From positions 192,501-235,000 of the forward strand of contig CAJNDS010002367.1 of NCBI GenBank assembly GCA_905221605.1: a stretch of DNA of 42,500 nt, in the 5' to 3' direction. This document shows positions 17,165 through 27,225 of the stretch, piece after piece. Origin of the DNA: Symbiodinium natans. Taxonomy: Eukaryota > Sar > Dinophyceae > Suessiales > Symbiodiniaceae. The translations under genes and the position numbers were made by a program. Position 1 is the first letter of the stretch, and every line of letters begins with the position of its first letter. Below the pieces are notes generated by a model that had not been told where the DNA came from, ran no database searches, and was given only the letters and a program-made list of their open reading frames with translations.

Positions 17165-17183
17165 AGGGCTTAGGGTTTAGGGT
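17165..17183. repeat. Short telomeric block (TTTAGGG)
   Basis: GGGCTTAGGGTTTAGGG. Further short CCCTAAA blocks lie at about 17498-17510 and 17617-17645. Confidence 0.85.
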
Positions 17184-17314
17184 GGTTGTCGAAAGTTTGG
17201 ATGCGCTGAGCCAGATCATACACAGCTGAAGCCATGCACTCTCTTACTTGCACATGTTAGCAAACCTGTCTGCTGAGCCGCGGCCTTTTTTTAAAGCCCA
17301 GCGGCCCACTTCAG

Positions 17315-18026
17315 AAGATAGTAGAGGGCGCTCCCCGGACCTTCGAGTCAATGACGTTGGAGCTCAAGAGACTCGGATGCAGTTAGCATAAGCATTGCTG
17401 TCGTTGTGCCGTTGGCAGACTACGTGATGGCAATGGCAGCATGAGAACAAGATCACCTACCTGCAAGTGGCCTCACTGGCAGTTTTATTCTGTTCGAACC
17501 CTAAACCCTCAACGTGAATTGGGATGTCGCCCTGTAGCCTCTCAGTGCTGCTGACGGGCTAGTCCCGATGATGTGCTGGTTCACAGTGCAGTCGCGCTCA
17601 GTTGCTCAGATACAGAGAACCCTAAACCCTAAACCCTGAACCCTAATTAAGCCCTAGCCCTGCTCACATGCTGTGGACCGCAGATGCTTCTTCCGAGGGC
17701 GGCGCCGCCCACCAGACAGCTCACAAAGTCGCTGCCTGTCTTCAAGCGCCCATGGTTTTAGGATGTTCTAGGGTTCAGGGTGGCTCGCGACCATAAATGT
17801 CTACAACATCCTGCTTCGAATGTGTGCCTGTGTTGCCCCTTCTCAGACTTCAAGCTCCACAGACACGGCTGCTGTAGGTACCCAGGTACATCTTCTAAGC
17901 ACGTCCTTGATGCTCCATTCATCCCGATTGAACATCCGCCGTGGCGGGGAAGAAGTCCTCGAAGCAATGCGCAACTATAAACGCTCTCACACCCTGCGCC
18001 CACCCTACTCTGCCCCGATACCTTAA
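17315..18026 (+). CDS. Candidate plus-strand multi-exon gene (3' end)
   Basis: Several exon-like frames follow each other. 17684-17754 (acceptor ACCGCAG, donor CATG/GTTTTAGG) reads ASSEGGAAHQTAHKVAACLQ. 17847-18026 (acceptor CCTTCTCAG) continues in matching phase with TSSSTDTAAVGTQ, then RRGGEEVLEAMRNYKRS, ending PPYSAPIP and TAA. Upstream, 17315-17381 (after CACTTCAG) and 17419-17491 (RTRSPTCKWPHWQF) also look coding and share phase, but the 37-base gap between them is short for an intron. The exon at 17684 follows a (CCCTAAA)n block by 38 bases. Product not recognised. The link between the upper and lower exon pairs is unproven. Confidence 0.4.
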
Positions 18027-18172
18027 CCTATCCTGCCCCAGTCTACTCAATGTGAGCCCTGGAAACAGGGTTACGTCTCGGCTAGGCAGGCATGGGTAGG
18101 GAACGGTATCTGATGCAATAAGACGCATTGGGTACGCATTTATGTGTCGACCGCGGTAGAAACACTTTTCAG

Positions 18173-18307
18173 TGTTTGCACGGGAAGTACCTGCAAAGGA
18201 GTGCCTCAGTTCAGAGCTTCTCTCGCGATGAGTCGACGGCCATGATGACCACTGTGGCCCCTCGGATCAACATTGCTGACCCATCGCTGCCGGCATACCT
18301 GAACCAT
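18173..18307 (+). CDS. Exon candidate of unknown gene (45 codons)
   Basis: The acceptor ACTTTTCAG is followed by CLHGKYLQRSASVQSFS, DESTAMMTTVAPR and ADPSLPAYLNH, then a GTGCCG donor-like site. 135 bases, phase 0 at both ends. Composition is clearly protein-like. After the donor the frame runs into poly-G and minisatellite sequence. Family unknown. It could belong to the gene ending at 18026 only if that stop is not real. Confidence 0.45.
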
Positions 18308-18384
18308 GTGCCGTTTTTTTGTTTTTTGTTTTGGGGGGGAGGGGGGGGCGTGTCGGGCCTAGGAGCTCCTCATGTCCTTCGGTG

Positions 18385-18615
18385 TAGCCGTTACAGCTCG
18401 ATTACAGCTCCGTCACAGCTTCCGGTACGGCTCCATTGCAGCTCCGTTACAGCTCCGTTGCACCTCCGTTACAGCTCCGCTACAGATTCCGTTCCAGCTC
18501 CGTCATAGCTCCGTTGCAGCTCCATTACAGCACCGGTACAGCTCTGTTGCACCTGCGTTACAGCTCCTTTACCGTTACAGTTCCATTACAGGTCCGCTAC
18601 AGGTCCGCTATTCAG
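18385..18615. repeat. Minisatellite, unit about 11 bases (GCTCCGTTACA)
   Basis: About 20 imperfect units of GCTCCGTTACA with changes such as GCTCCGTTGCA and CCTCCGTTACA. Frames across it give repeated RYSSV/APLQL peptides that are artefacts. Confidence 0.9.
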
Positions 18616-20260
18616 TTGCTGAAGGGTGCTTACTGGAATGTTTCAGTTTTGCTGCCTGCATACGGTGCGTTTCCAACCGTCCCAGGTTTCTGATGTCTGC
18701 AGATGCCACAGTTGTTGTATGCAAGTGCATGTGACATCTTGTGACCCAAGCATGTATCATGCGCAGCCAAAGCACCCGGGGTCACTTGGCATCGCCCGTG
18801 CTTAAATCAACGACCAACTGGCAGAAACAAGAAGCCTTGTCCTGTCACAGCCAAAGACTTTGCTACTTGTTCCTGCAACTGAGCACCTAGAGCCCAGAAG
18901 ATAGCAATTAAGAGTGAAGAGTCAGCAAAGAAAGCGGTCCCATTCAACTCCTTTCGTCGCTCATTGAATAGTGTGCGGCGTAGTTTTCCCTCTTCCGTTC
19001 GACACGGTCAATCCTAAAAATCCTTAAACCCTAAACCCTAAACACGCCTGTCCAAGGCTTCCCCAGGCAGCCAAACCCACTCCGACTACACCTCAGGCTG
19101 TCCGGACTTAGTTCAATCAAGGGACTACAGGAGGGACCCTTATAAGGGACCTTAGGGGTCATTTCGGGGTTAGTTGGGGGGCTTCTTGGGTAATTAGGGG
19201 CTATATCAGGTATATATATATATATATGTATAGGGATTATATGGGGGAATTCAAGCGTTTTTTGATCTCAAAGGCTGTGGGTCATCGGGCTTGGGGGATG
19301 TGGCGTCGGCAGCAGGGCCTCAAATGCGCAATCTGTACTGCAGTTCCCGTCGCAGTGTTCGCCTTATTACCGGCAGGTAGCACCCCTGTGCAAGTTCACG
19401 CTCGGGAACCAGCATCAATGTTCCCTGGCCAACATTCAGGGCCTGGGCAGGGGTAGCATGGTGCGTAGGAACATTTCGCAGGCCTTTGCCGTCACTTTCT
19501 TCTGGATGTCCTCATAGATTAGCATCGCTAGACACAGTCCGCTTCAGACAGTATGTCCCCGACTGCGACGAAACCGAGGCAGTTCCGAGCACCCTCGCAG
19601 GCCATGCAGTTGGGGGGAAGGGTTCTTTCTGATTTGGACCGACATGGGCTAGCGGCTGGTAGGATTCGGCAACTGCAGCGCAGCGCTTAGAGCCGAACGC
19701 GCGGGTTCAACTCGTAAGGGAGCCCTGCCCGGTTCGCATGGGGTGCTCTGTCAAGTGCATGGCAGTGCCCCCCAAACGAGGGCTTTCAAAAACAGAAGAG
19801 GGGCTTTAACAAAAAAGAGGGCGAATTAACAAAGGCTCTACGGTTGCCGATCCCCAACATCCTCTGATGCGCGCCAAAAGCCACCTGAAAGCTCGAAGAT
19901 ATCCTCGCCCTAAACCCTAAGCCTAAACCCGAAACCCCAAAACCCCAATCGCCTCAGGTTGGTGAGGCCAACGAGGACCCATCTCCACGCTGCTCGATAG
20001 AAGAGTCTGGTAACCATTGCATGGAGAGGCATGGTTGCCTAAGAAGTTTGGCGCCGTGTTGTTTTGAGGGGTTCACCGGCCTACACCAGCATGCCTGGGC
20101 GTTTCCGACCCGGTTCTGCCCGATATAGGTTTGGGTTAGGGTTGGTTGAAGACGGAAGGGTCGGGAAGGCAGGAGTTCGCCAAGCTTTGGCAAGCGCTAA
20201 AAGTGAAGAGGCCTTCAAACAAAGATTGGGGCCAAGTCTTGATCGAGTTTGCTGGGGTTC
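18616..20260. other. Intron-like or intergenic DNA with small repeats
   Basis: Holds short telomeric blocks at about 19025-19043 and 19906-19950, a (TA)n tract at 19212-19227 and GGGACC/AGGGGT-rich repeat text at 19120-19200. A plus-strand frame (19226-19456) has a partly coding look (KCAICTAVPVAVFALLPAG) but unclear borders. No gene is asserted. Confidence 0.35.
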
Positions 20261-20400
20261 TTAAACCCTAAACCCTAAACCCTAAACCCTAAACCCCAAA
20301 CCCTAAACCCTAAACCCCAAACCCTAAACCCTAAACCCTAACCCCTAAACCCCTAGACCCCTAAACCCTAAACCCCAAAAACCTAAACCCTAAGCAAAAA
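20261..20400. repeat. Long interstitial telomeric block (CCCTAAA)n, degenerating rightward
   Basis: About 18 units. Early ones are perfect; later ones vary (CCCCAAA, CCCCTAGA). More fragments lie at 20505-20530. Confidence 0.95.
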
Positions 20401-20911
20401 GCCCTAAGCCCAAGGCATGAAGCACCTGAAAGCTGGCCCACGTTGCATGGATGGTGTTGCACCCTGAAACCATACCTCAACCCTGAGACCTTGAAACCTA
20501 CCTAAATCCTTAAACCCTAAACCCTATACCCAAAAACAGAACGAAAGAAAAGAAAGAAAGAACGAAAGAACGAAAGAAAGAAAGAAATACACACAGAAAT
20601 GCAGAAATACAGAAAATAGAGAAATAAGGAAATAAAGAACTAAAAGAAGCAACCTATACCCCTAAAACTTGGCACACTTCCGAGCCGAAGATGAGGCTAT
20701 GAGAGTCGGAGTCTCAAGGCGAGGCCTCCTCCAGGCGGGCTCTTCTCATGGGGGTTTAGGGTTTAGGGTTTAGGGTTTAGGGCCGTTTAGGGTTTGGAAA
20801 CGGCTGGCGCCTGTTGCAGAAGGGTTGTTCATGCACACAAAGAGGTTCGGGGACCTCAGGTAGTCCGGGACGTTTTGCATCCCTGCAGCGTGGTGCGAGG
20901 CTGCCGGACAG
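20401..20911. other. Repeat-rich stretch with a possible small exon
   Basis: A (GAAA)n/(GAAC)n purine tract runs from 20537 to about 20590, followed by A-rich text. At about 20680-20750 a plus frame reads RAEDEAMRVGVSRRGLLQAG and meets a (TTTAGGG)n block at 20752-20796, the same exon-plus-telomeric-repeat layout seen at 1477. Support is weak because no good acceptor is visible. Confidence 0.3.
20752..20796. repeat. Interstitial telomeric repeat (TTTAGGG)n
   Basis: About five units plus one separated unit. Inverted relative to 20261-20400. Confidence 0.95.
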
Positions 20912-21160
20912 GTGGCAAAAGACTCTAAACCCCAACCGCAAATGATTTGGGCATGGAACAGGGCACTGGTGACCCGTCAGTGCCCTGTGGAACAGAAGCT
21001 AGACGGGAGGCAAATTAATTCCCTGACCGCCAGATACCGCCAGGTCGACCCCAGAACAACTGGAGGCGTGGGCGATTCTTGCTGTACGGCCAGCCCCTGG
21101 ACCAGGACTGTAGCCCTGCCACGAGCCCTATGTCCCTATCATGCTCGGTCGACCTTTTAA
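20912..21160 (+). CDS. Candidate terminal exon, unknown protein (82 codons)
   Basis: The plus frame reads MIWAWNRALVTRQCPVEQK, then GRQINSLTARYRQVDPRT and ALCPYHARSTF, ending in TAA. The first codon of the open stretch is GTG, and an ATG lies 30 bases in. Protein-like mixed composition and no low complexity. No family recognised. It may be the last exon of a gene whose upstream parts lie among the telomeric blocks to the left. Confidence 0.35.
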   Translation: MAKDSKPQPQMIWAWNRALVTRQCPVEQKLDGRQINSLTARYRQVDPRTTGGVGDSCCTASPWTRTVALPRALCPYHARSTF

Positions 21161-21503
21161 GCTGCTGGAGTGTGTCTAAGTCTACGCGCATCCCTTGTTA
21201 GGCTTTCGTTGTAATAGGGCCTTTAGGCATGCAGGTTGTTCCGACCGCGACCTCAGAGAGCTGGACCACACGCGCGCGCGAGCGAGCGCGATGTTTCTGC
21301 ATGCAGCTGTGTATATACATATATATGTTCACCTGCATTCCCGTGGGATGCTAGTGCCCTGACCGTTTGAATTCTCAACGGCTTGTGTTTATACCAGATT
21401 TCGCTCAACCCTAAACGCCAAAAACATCTCCGCAGTGTTTGAAAAGCGTTCGTGCTTCGCAGCCTCGGACTTGGCCATTATCAAAGTGAGCTCCCCTTAA
21501 GGA
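21161..21503. other. No gene seen
   Basis: Contains a (CG)n-like tract (21271-21290) and a short TATATACATATATATG stretch. Confidence 0.45.
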
Positions 21504-21689
21504 TTAAGTTTGCATCGCATCAGCTTCGAGCTGGCTTTTGGAAGAAATGAAGAGCAGGATGATGTTCTGATTACCGGCGACTTGCAGCAGAAGGGCCGCT
21601 TCTTTGGCTGGTATCAACGCTTCGGCCTCTTGGCCAAAGAAGACATCCGATGAACTAGCGACTGATTGAAGCACACTTGCAGTGACCAT
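21504..21689 (-). CDS. Small minus-strand protein or terminal exon (61 aa)
   Basis: From ATG at 21689 the minus frame reads MVTASVLQSVASSSDVFF, then EAEALIPAKEAALLLQVAG, NIILLFISSKSQ and a TAA stop. The frame is open a few codons further upstream, so it may be a terminal exon. It has a convincing hydrophobic-polar pattern (a helix followed by a short hydrophobic strand). No family recognised. The plus strand has no competing frame of similar quality. Confidence 0.45.
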   Translation of the reverse strand: MVTASVLQSVASSSDVFFGQEAEALIPAKEAALLLQVAGNQNIILLFISSKSQLEADAMQT

Positions 21690-21798
21690 ACGAAGTCCCC
21701 TTGGGCTCACATATTATGTTTGGCGGCTGTCACACAAAAGTGTGCAACTGATGCCTTGCGATTCTGACTCTACCCTTGGAGCTCTTGAAGTATTAGCG

Positions 21799-21868
21799 CC
21801 CTAAACCCTAAACCCTAAACCCTAAACCCTAAACCCTAAACCCTAAACCCTAAACCCTAAACCCTAAA
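21799..21868. repeat. Interstitial telomeric block (CCCTAAA)n, about 10 perfect units
   Basis: Longest uniform CCCTAAA run of the window. It faces the TTTATAGGG array at 21964 across a 95-base segment. Confidence 0.97.
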
Positions 21869-21897
21869 GGGCAGTTCAGTTTTTCACTAAGTCGCAG

Positions 21898-21962
21898 CAG
21901 CTGCCAAGCCCCAGGTGTGCTGAAGGCTGACGAGGTGCAGGTCTACAAGGCAAAGCTTGCAA
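21898..21962 (+). CDS. Weak mini-exon between facing repeat arrays
   Basis: After AAGTCGCAG a plus frame reads CQAPGVLKADEVQVYKAKLA up to TTGCAAATTAGGG. Only about 20 codons, but well formed. A GC donor (GCAAAT) would be needed. Listed because its position matches the other exons enclosed by telomeric repeats. Confidence 0.25.
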
Positions 21963-21963
21963 A

Positions 21964-22257
21964 TTAGGGCTTAGAGGGTTTTATGGGGTTTATAGGGTTT
22001 TGTAGGGTTTATAGGGTTTATAGGGTTTTGTAGGGTTTATAGGGTTTATAGGGTTTATAGGGTTTATAGGGTTTATAGGGTTTATAGGGTTTAAAGGGTT
22101 TAAAGGGTTTTATAGGGTTTATAGGGTTTTATAAGGTTTTATAGGGTTTATAGGTTTATAGGGCTTTAAAGGGTTTATAGGGTTTATGGGGTTTATAGGG
22201 TTTATAGGGTTTAGAGGGTTTGTAGGGTTTATAGGGTTTATAGGGTTTATGGGGTTT
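21964..22257. repeat. Telomere-variant array (TTTATAGGG)n, 9-base unit
   Basis: About 30 units of GGGTTTATA with variants (GGGTTTTGTA, GGGTTTAAA). It differs from the 7-base telomeric unit by an inserted TA. Frames across it yield GFIGFIGF peptides, which are artefacts. Confidence 0.95.
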
Positions 22258-22375
22258 GCTTTGCTTCAGCCCCGACTTCAGCCGCCGTACTTTGTTTTCT
22301 CATCTCTGTGGCCCTTGCACCCTAAACCCTGGACCCGAAACCCTGAGCCCTCCCCTGCACTACTCTGGTGCGCAG

Positions 22376-22578
22376 GACGAAGAAAGCTGGCATCGCCGTT
22401 CCGAGTCCCCTCTGGAAGTTCTGAATCTCAGAGAACTACGGGCCGAAGACCCAGACTGCCTGTAGACGTCCATGAGCACTTTCGAAGTAGGGCAACTAAC
22501 ACTTGCACACCCGAAATTCATTCAGAACCCTCACTAGCTCAGGTAACTCTGCCCTTGAATCTCTCGACTGCCACTTGA
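22376..22578 (+). CDS. Candidate exon, two competing frames
   Basis: After GGTGCGCAG one frame reads DEESWHRRSESPLEVLNL, then RELRAEDPDC up to a GTAGAC donor at 22462. A second frame is open to TGA at 22578 and reads LASPFRVPSGSSESQRT, then VDVHEHFRSRATNTC. Both look coding, so the place is probably exonic but the frame is unresolved. Confidence 0.3.
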
Positions 22579-22675
22579 CGCCCTCAGCCTGTGCTGAGGC
22601 GGTGCAAGACCCGGGCTTTTGCCGCCACGTTCCCAGCACAGGGCCACTGCTGGCACATTGATGTCTAAGGTACCT

Positions 22676-22940
22676 TACTTACTGTTGGTCAGTAGGGAAT
22701 GAGGAAATGAGGCACCCTATATAATACCTTAAAGGGTATATACATGTATATATGTATACATATATATCTATATAGAGGGCCCTAATTCCCTCTATAATCC
22801 CTTAAAGGGTATAATATAGGGCCCCTAACTCCCTACATAATCACTTAAAGGGGGCCCGAATTCCCTATAGAATCCCTTAAAGGGTATAATCAGGGGCCCG
22901 GAAATTCCCTCAATCCCTGCTCACCGACGGCAAGGGTAAG
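22676..22940. repeat. MITE-like element with CTTACTGTTGGTCAGTAGGG end
   Basis: The left end resembles the perfect-ended element at 30213-30307. The right end (CCCTGCTCACCGACGGCAAGGGTAAG) is an imperfect inverted match. Inside, AATCCCTTAAAGGGTATAAT units recur three or four times, each a small palindrome, mixed with GGGCCCTAATTCCCT. Confidence 0.6.
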
Positions 22941-23645
22941 CATGTGCTCTCGGCGACAACCTCAACCTACAAGACAAGAGCTGCTGACTGAGGTGAGAGG
23001 ACCTTCACATTCAGGCTGCTGGGTTTAGGGTTTAGGGTTTAGGGAATTAGGGTATCAAGCTGGGCTGGGGATCAAAAATCATGACGGGCGCCCTCACGCC
23101 ACCCAAGAGATTCCGTATGCGCCGCCCCTGCATCCCGAACAGGCCAAACAGGATAATTCCAAGATTGATGATTTAACATCGCTGCTGGTCCTCCTGACCT
23201 CCACAAGCAACCACGTCAAACAACTGCTAAGCAGCAAGAAGCTCTTGACTTGCATGCGGGCTCGCACGAAGGGATGCAGTCGCCCACAACTTGTCCAACA
23301 GGTGTGTTTGGAGCTCAACCGGCGTTCTGCGTGCAACCTTCCGTGCCGGCAGTGGTGTAGGACCGCAGCACGCTCGGCAAGCTGAATGCTCAGAGGGGTC
23401 GGAATAACTACACCCCAAACCCTAAACAAAACGAGTCTCGGACGCAGGACTCTGGGAGGATGTAGCTTCGATGAAGCTCTGGGTTTCGATGATCAACAGG
23501 ACGCATCAGCCGTTTGACTGCGCTTACATGGAAAGCTGGGGGTTTCCGAAATGGGGGTACCCTTTTTGGGGTCCCTTTTAGGGGCTAGAAGAGCTACCCC
23601 TATTCTCCCATCTGTCGCTGAAGGCTTGAAGTCATACAAAAGCAT
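22941..23645. other. No firm gene
   Basis: Telomeric block (TTTAGGG)n at 23022-23050. A minus frame (23094-23429) is unrecognised. Near 23540-23590 a copy of the GGGGTTTCCGAAA dispersed repeat occurs. Confidence 0.35.
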
Positions 23646-24459
23646 CTAGTGCAGTGGAGATTCCTTGTCACAACAAGCATGACAAGGTCCCTGGTGCGTA
23701 GCCAGATGGCGAAGGCTGGGGTGTCGCAGCGTCGCTGCATTACTTGACCTGATACTAGCACGGATTGCAAGAAAAGCTGTTACCACCAAGATAGCAAGGG
23801 CGAAGATGTCTGCTGCGTCCTCGTTGCTTGTCGTTGCTTGTCGTTGCTGCTGCTGCTCCTCCTCCTGCTCCTCCTGCTCCTCCTGCTCTTCCTGCTCCTC
23901 CTGCTGATGCTGCTGCTCCTTTGTGTGCTTCTTGGCCATAAATGTAATCGTAATGATGCAAAGCAAAAAGTGCAATAGCGGTGGCCCTTGCAGTTTTTTT
24001 GACAACATCGGCTGTGTCATTCGGAGCTTCTTCTAACTTGCCCAAAATCTGAGAGTGCTGCAATTGATCATCGCTTGGATGCTGTGCGCAGGCAGAGAGA
24101 AGGTGTAATTTACAGGATCCGACTTCTGTCTGAGGCAAGAGAGGTTGTAATTTACGGCACTTGTGCACATTGAAAGTCCGTAATGCTTTAAATTTACGTT
24201 AGTTGGGCTTACCCAAAGCTGCCCGGCAACTGGACAGGCTGCAATGTGCAGCATTTGGAGCTGGTGCACAGCCATTTACGCTGCAGCGCATGTATTGCCT
24301 CAACTTATACCTGGAAATGCTGTCACATTTACTTTTGGAGCCTGTGAACATCCGAGACAGACCTTTAAAAGCATCCTTCTCACAAGAAGCATCGAAGCCG
24401 CTGCCGCGTCCTGAACGTCCATACTCAGCCCAAGCACTACTTGCGATGGGAACCTGCAT
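23646..24459 (-). CDS. Candidate minus-strand gene with hydrophobic helices and a QE/AG-rich repeat
   Basis: Several overlapping minus frames look coding. 24459-24219 reads FDASCEKDAFKGLSRMF, then SISRYKLRQYMRCSV, and could end at GTAAGC. 24070-23930 reads DDQLQHSQILGKLEEAP, then DVVKKTARATAIALFALHH. An ATG frame at 24020-23646 has HFLLCIITITFMAKK, an EEQ-rich stretch coded by CTG/CTC repeats (23845-23915) and ALAILVVTAFLAIRA, so two possible membrane helices. These cannot all be used at once. The gene is probably real, but the exon joins are unresolved. A plus frame (24203-24484) is a competing alternative for the right part. Confidence 0.35.
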
Positions 24460-24865
24460 TCATCCTCGAAACCCTAAACCCTAAACCCTGAACCCTGAAC
24501 TTCAAAAAAAGAAAACAAGTAACCCTGAGCCCTAAACTTGAAAGCAAAGAACCCTGAACCGTGAACTTAAAAAAACACAGAACCCTGAGCTCGATGGCTC
24601 ATGAACAATCATCAAGACCTTGAGCTGAGGTCAAACTCCCAGAGCAGAGTTGACATGCAGATGGGCGGCTGAGAGGATGCGCGTGCAGTTTGGCACGGGG
24701 CCTAGAGACCCCACAACTTCCAGGGAAGGCTCGGTGCTAAATAGGTTCAGGGGTGTGAGGAAAAAAAACTTCGTGATCCTTGCTCGGGGCTGAGGGGACG
24801 AGGTATTGAACGGCCTGTTGCTTTGCCCCCGGAATGCATAGTATCCATTGGAAAATATATTGCAG
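24460..24865. other. Decayed telomeric repeats and spacer
   Basis: 24470-24600 holds (CCCTAAA)n, decaying to ACCCTGAAC/AACTT(G/A)AA repeats. The rest has no clear frame on the plus strand. A minus frame (24737-25012) is open but unrecognised. Confidence 0.4.
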
Positions 24866-25210
24866 GGGAAACCGACTTAGTAGCAAGAAGCAAGCAGAGG
24901 CATCATACGGGAACGGTATCTCACTGGCATAGGAGGCCTGGCTGGTCATGCACCAACAAACCAAGCGGCTTCTTTCCCTCGAGCTGCAATGCAACGCTCC
25001 CAGACCCCACATTGACCCTAAACCCTAAACCCTAAACCCTGTGCGGGAGCAAGCCCTAAACCCTAAACCCTCGTTCGCAAGGTGCACGCCAGTTCCATGG
25101 ATGGGCTTCTTCACGATGCGGGGTTGAGATTTTCCGTAGCTGTGATTTACATGGAGGCCCTTGATGCCAAGTGGTCGTCGAGCGACAAGCTTTGCACAAC
25201 AATGTCATAA
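24866..25210 (+). CDS. Last two exons of an unknown plus-strand gene
   Basis: Exon 24866-24915 (acceptor TATATTGCAG, donor GAACG/GTATCT) reads ETDLVARSKQRHHTGT. Exon 25082-25210 (acceptor TCGCAAG) reads VHASSMDGLLHDAGLRFSV, then IYMEALDAKWSSSDK and TAA. The phases agree. The intron between ends with CCCTAAA blocks (25015-25072), the last only about ten bases before the acceptor. The second exon is one of the most protein-like short frames in the window. Product not recognised. A minus frame over the first exon competes, so the first exon is less sure. Confidence 0.5.
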
Positions 25211-26735
25211 CATATTGTCATATATGGTTGTGTCTACTTATATTTAGTGTATATGTATATATATACATACACATACATACGTACTCTTATATGGTATGAC
25301 CTCTCTGGCCATGAGCCATCAGAGACTATATGTTCGATGCTTCGGGCCTCCCTGTCCCCTTGACGTGCTACAAGAGCCCATACTCCTTAGATCTTCTGAG
25401 TGTGTCCACTACGCAACGCGTGTTACACATAGAAGGAAATGCAGCGTGCCATGGCAAGTGCTACGGCATGCAGGTGGAAACACTGTACTTATACTCTTCT
25501 ACGGAGAAGACGCCGCCTTTTTGCGCTTAGATGAACGACCGATGTTTTTTTAGAAGCTGCTCCCGAGCTAGCAAACTCAAGTGGCTTCAGGCTGGGAGCA
25601 GTCCGTGTCACCTAGCATGCATCCTCAGCTGTTTCTGCGCATGCCGCATGTTCTCACAATGGGGTAGGGCGAGCTGAGCGCAGTCCCTTATCACCCTCCC
25701 TGTTGTGAGAAGCTGTCGGATGCGTGCGCCTCTTTTTGCTCTGCTCGCCGGCAAGTCACGCCTTCTTGGCCCCAATGGCGGCCACACAAGTCACACGCCA
25801 TCAGCGGCACTCGGTTCAGATTACACTTTGGGCTACCCTCTTTCGTTTTAATTGCGCGGCCCCCTTATTGCCTCTCCTGGTGTTCAACGGCATGTGTAGC
25901 ACAGTATCCTCAGAAAGAGCCTGCTTACACATGGGGGTTTCCGAAAATCGGGGCACCCCTTTGGGGGGGAGGTTCCTAAGGATAAGGGTTATACTATTTA
26001 CAATTTGGGCGCATGTTTGGACGGGGGTTGCAGGGTGTTCTCCTTCTTGGTGACATGAGCCAGACTCTTCATGAAGCAGGCCGTAAGGTAAACATCTCAT
26101 GAGTCACGTGTGACCATGTTGTGGCCACCTTTCACATGACAGATCGAGATGATGATTTTGGCTGCCTAGAAGCGGTAGGGCCACACAAGAGGCTGATCGG
26201 GGAGCTAAGCAGCTAAGCAATGGAAGTGAACCCAGGGCTTCTCCAGTCTGTGTTCTGCAAAGGGTTTAGAGTTTAAGGGTGCTTCTCAGACTGCCTGGAG
26301 ATCGGGTGGCCCTTACCAGATCCAAGATGGAAAACGAGAACAAGTCCTTCAACCCGTGGCAGGTGTCAGCCACGGATTCGACCATTTTAAGTTAGGTGTG
26401 CTCGGGTGGCACCGGCTCCAGCAGTGCAGCATTTGTTGTAAGCACGGGTCGGGTCATAGGACCGAAAGTGCTTGTGCCAGTTCCCACCCCCTCACCGAGG
26501 CGTCCAAGCACAAGCTTCTGGATGCCAATAGTAATTTCGCAGGACGTGGCGGCTTTATGTTTCAGTGCGGACAGTCAGATCTCGAAGCGCGAGCCATGAA
26601 CGCTTAAGACTTACCTGAAGAAAAGCGGGAGAAGCAGAGGCAGAGATGATGGGCTCGCAGCTACTCGCAGCGTGTCAGTTTCTCAAGCACATGAGCAAGG
26701 AAGCTGGGAGGTGCCCTAGATCACGATCACGACCT
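25211..26735. other. Mostly intron-like DNA with dispersed repeats
   Basis: Contains (TA)n/(CATA)n at 25245-25285. A plus frame (25330-25530) has a possible coding look (LPVPLTCYKSPYSLDLLS), but a second frame competes. At 25929-25980 lies a copy of the repeat GGGGTTTCCGAAAATCGGGG. Plus frames at 26356-26607 and near 26640-26710 (MMGSQLLAACQFLKHMSKE) may be exons but are ambiguous. Confidence 0.3.
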
Positions 26736-26822
26736 TAGGGTTTAGGGTTTAGGGTTTAGGGTTTAGGGTTTAGGGTTTAGGGTTTAGGGTCCAGTATTCG
26801 AAAGGGTTTAGGGTTTAGGGTG
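26736..26822. repeat. Interstitial telomeric block (TTTAGGG)n, about 10 units in two parts
   Basis: Eight perfect units, a 17-base interruption, then two more. Confidence 0.95.
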
Positions 26823-26849
26823 TAGAAACTGGTGAGAAGCGCTAAAAAG

Positions 26850-27146
26850 GTCGAGATCTGTGAGCAGCTCCAGGCTCTTGCTCGGTTTGATGGCCCTGTT
26901 GATCTGCATCTCTGTGGTGCGCGGGGAGCGTGTCTAGTGCTGTAAGGCCCTTAGGGTTTAGGGCTTTAGGGTTTTAGGGTTTAGGGTTTAGGGTTTAGGG
27001 TTTAGGGTTTGGGGCCCCTCTGCAACCTCAAGTGGCCATGTGCAGACAAGCAGAGCCATCTCTTCAGCCTCAGCACAGAAGGAGCTGTTTCAGCGGTCCA
27101 AGAGCCTCTCTTTCCAATCTACAGACCATGCCTGCAGAGCTCTCTC
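26850..27146 (+). CDS. Two exon candidates separated by a telomeric-repeat intron
   Basis: Exon 26850-26941 (after CTAAAAAG) reads EICEQLQALARFDGPVDL, then HLCGARGACLV, and ends at a standard-looking GTAAGG donor, which is followed within ten bases by (TTTAGGG)n. Exon 27046-27146 (after CATGTGCAG) reads KQSHLFSLSTEGAVSAV, then FPIYRPCLQSS, up to GTAGAT. A second frame of this exon is also open. The intron (26942-27045) is 104 bases and more than half telomeric sequence. No family recognised. Confidence 0.45.
26951..27013. repeat. Interstitial telomeric block (TTTAGGG)n, about 8 units
   Basis: Same orientation as the block at 26736; lies in the inferred intron. Confidence 0.95.
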
Positions 27147-27225
27147 GTAGATTTTCGTTGTCCTCTTAAACCGAGAGCCCCTCAGCACCCCTGAGCTGTG
27201 GATGACGTGACGATGGTCCGATAAG

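Noticed and set aside
22186-22578. GFIGFIGF protein of 130 codons
   Set aside because: The N-terminal third is the TTTATAGGG array; only the part after 22376 may be exonic.
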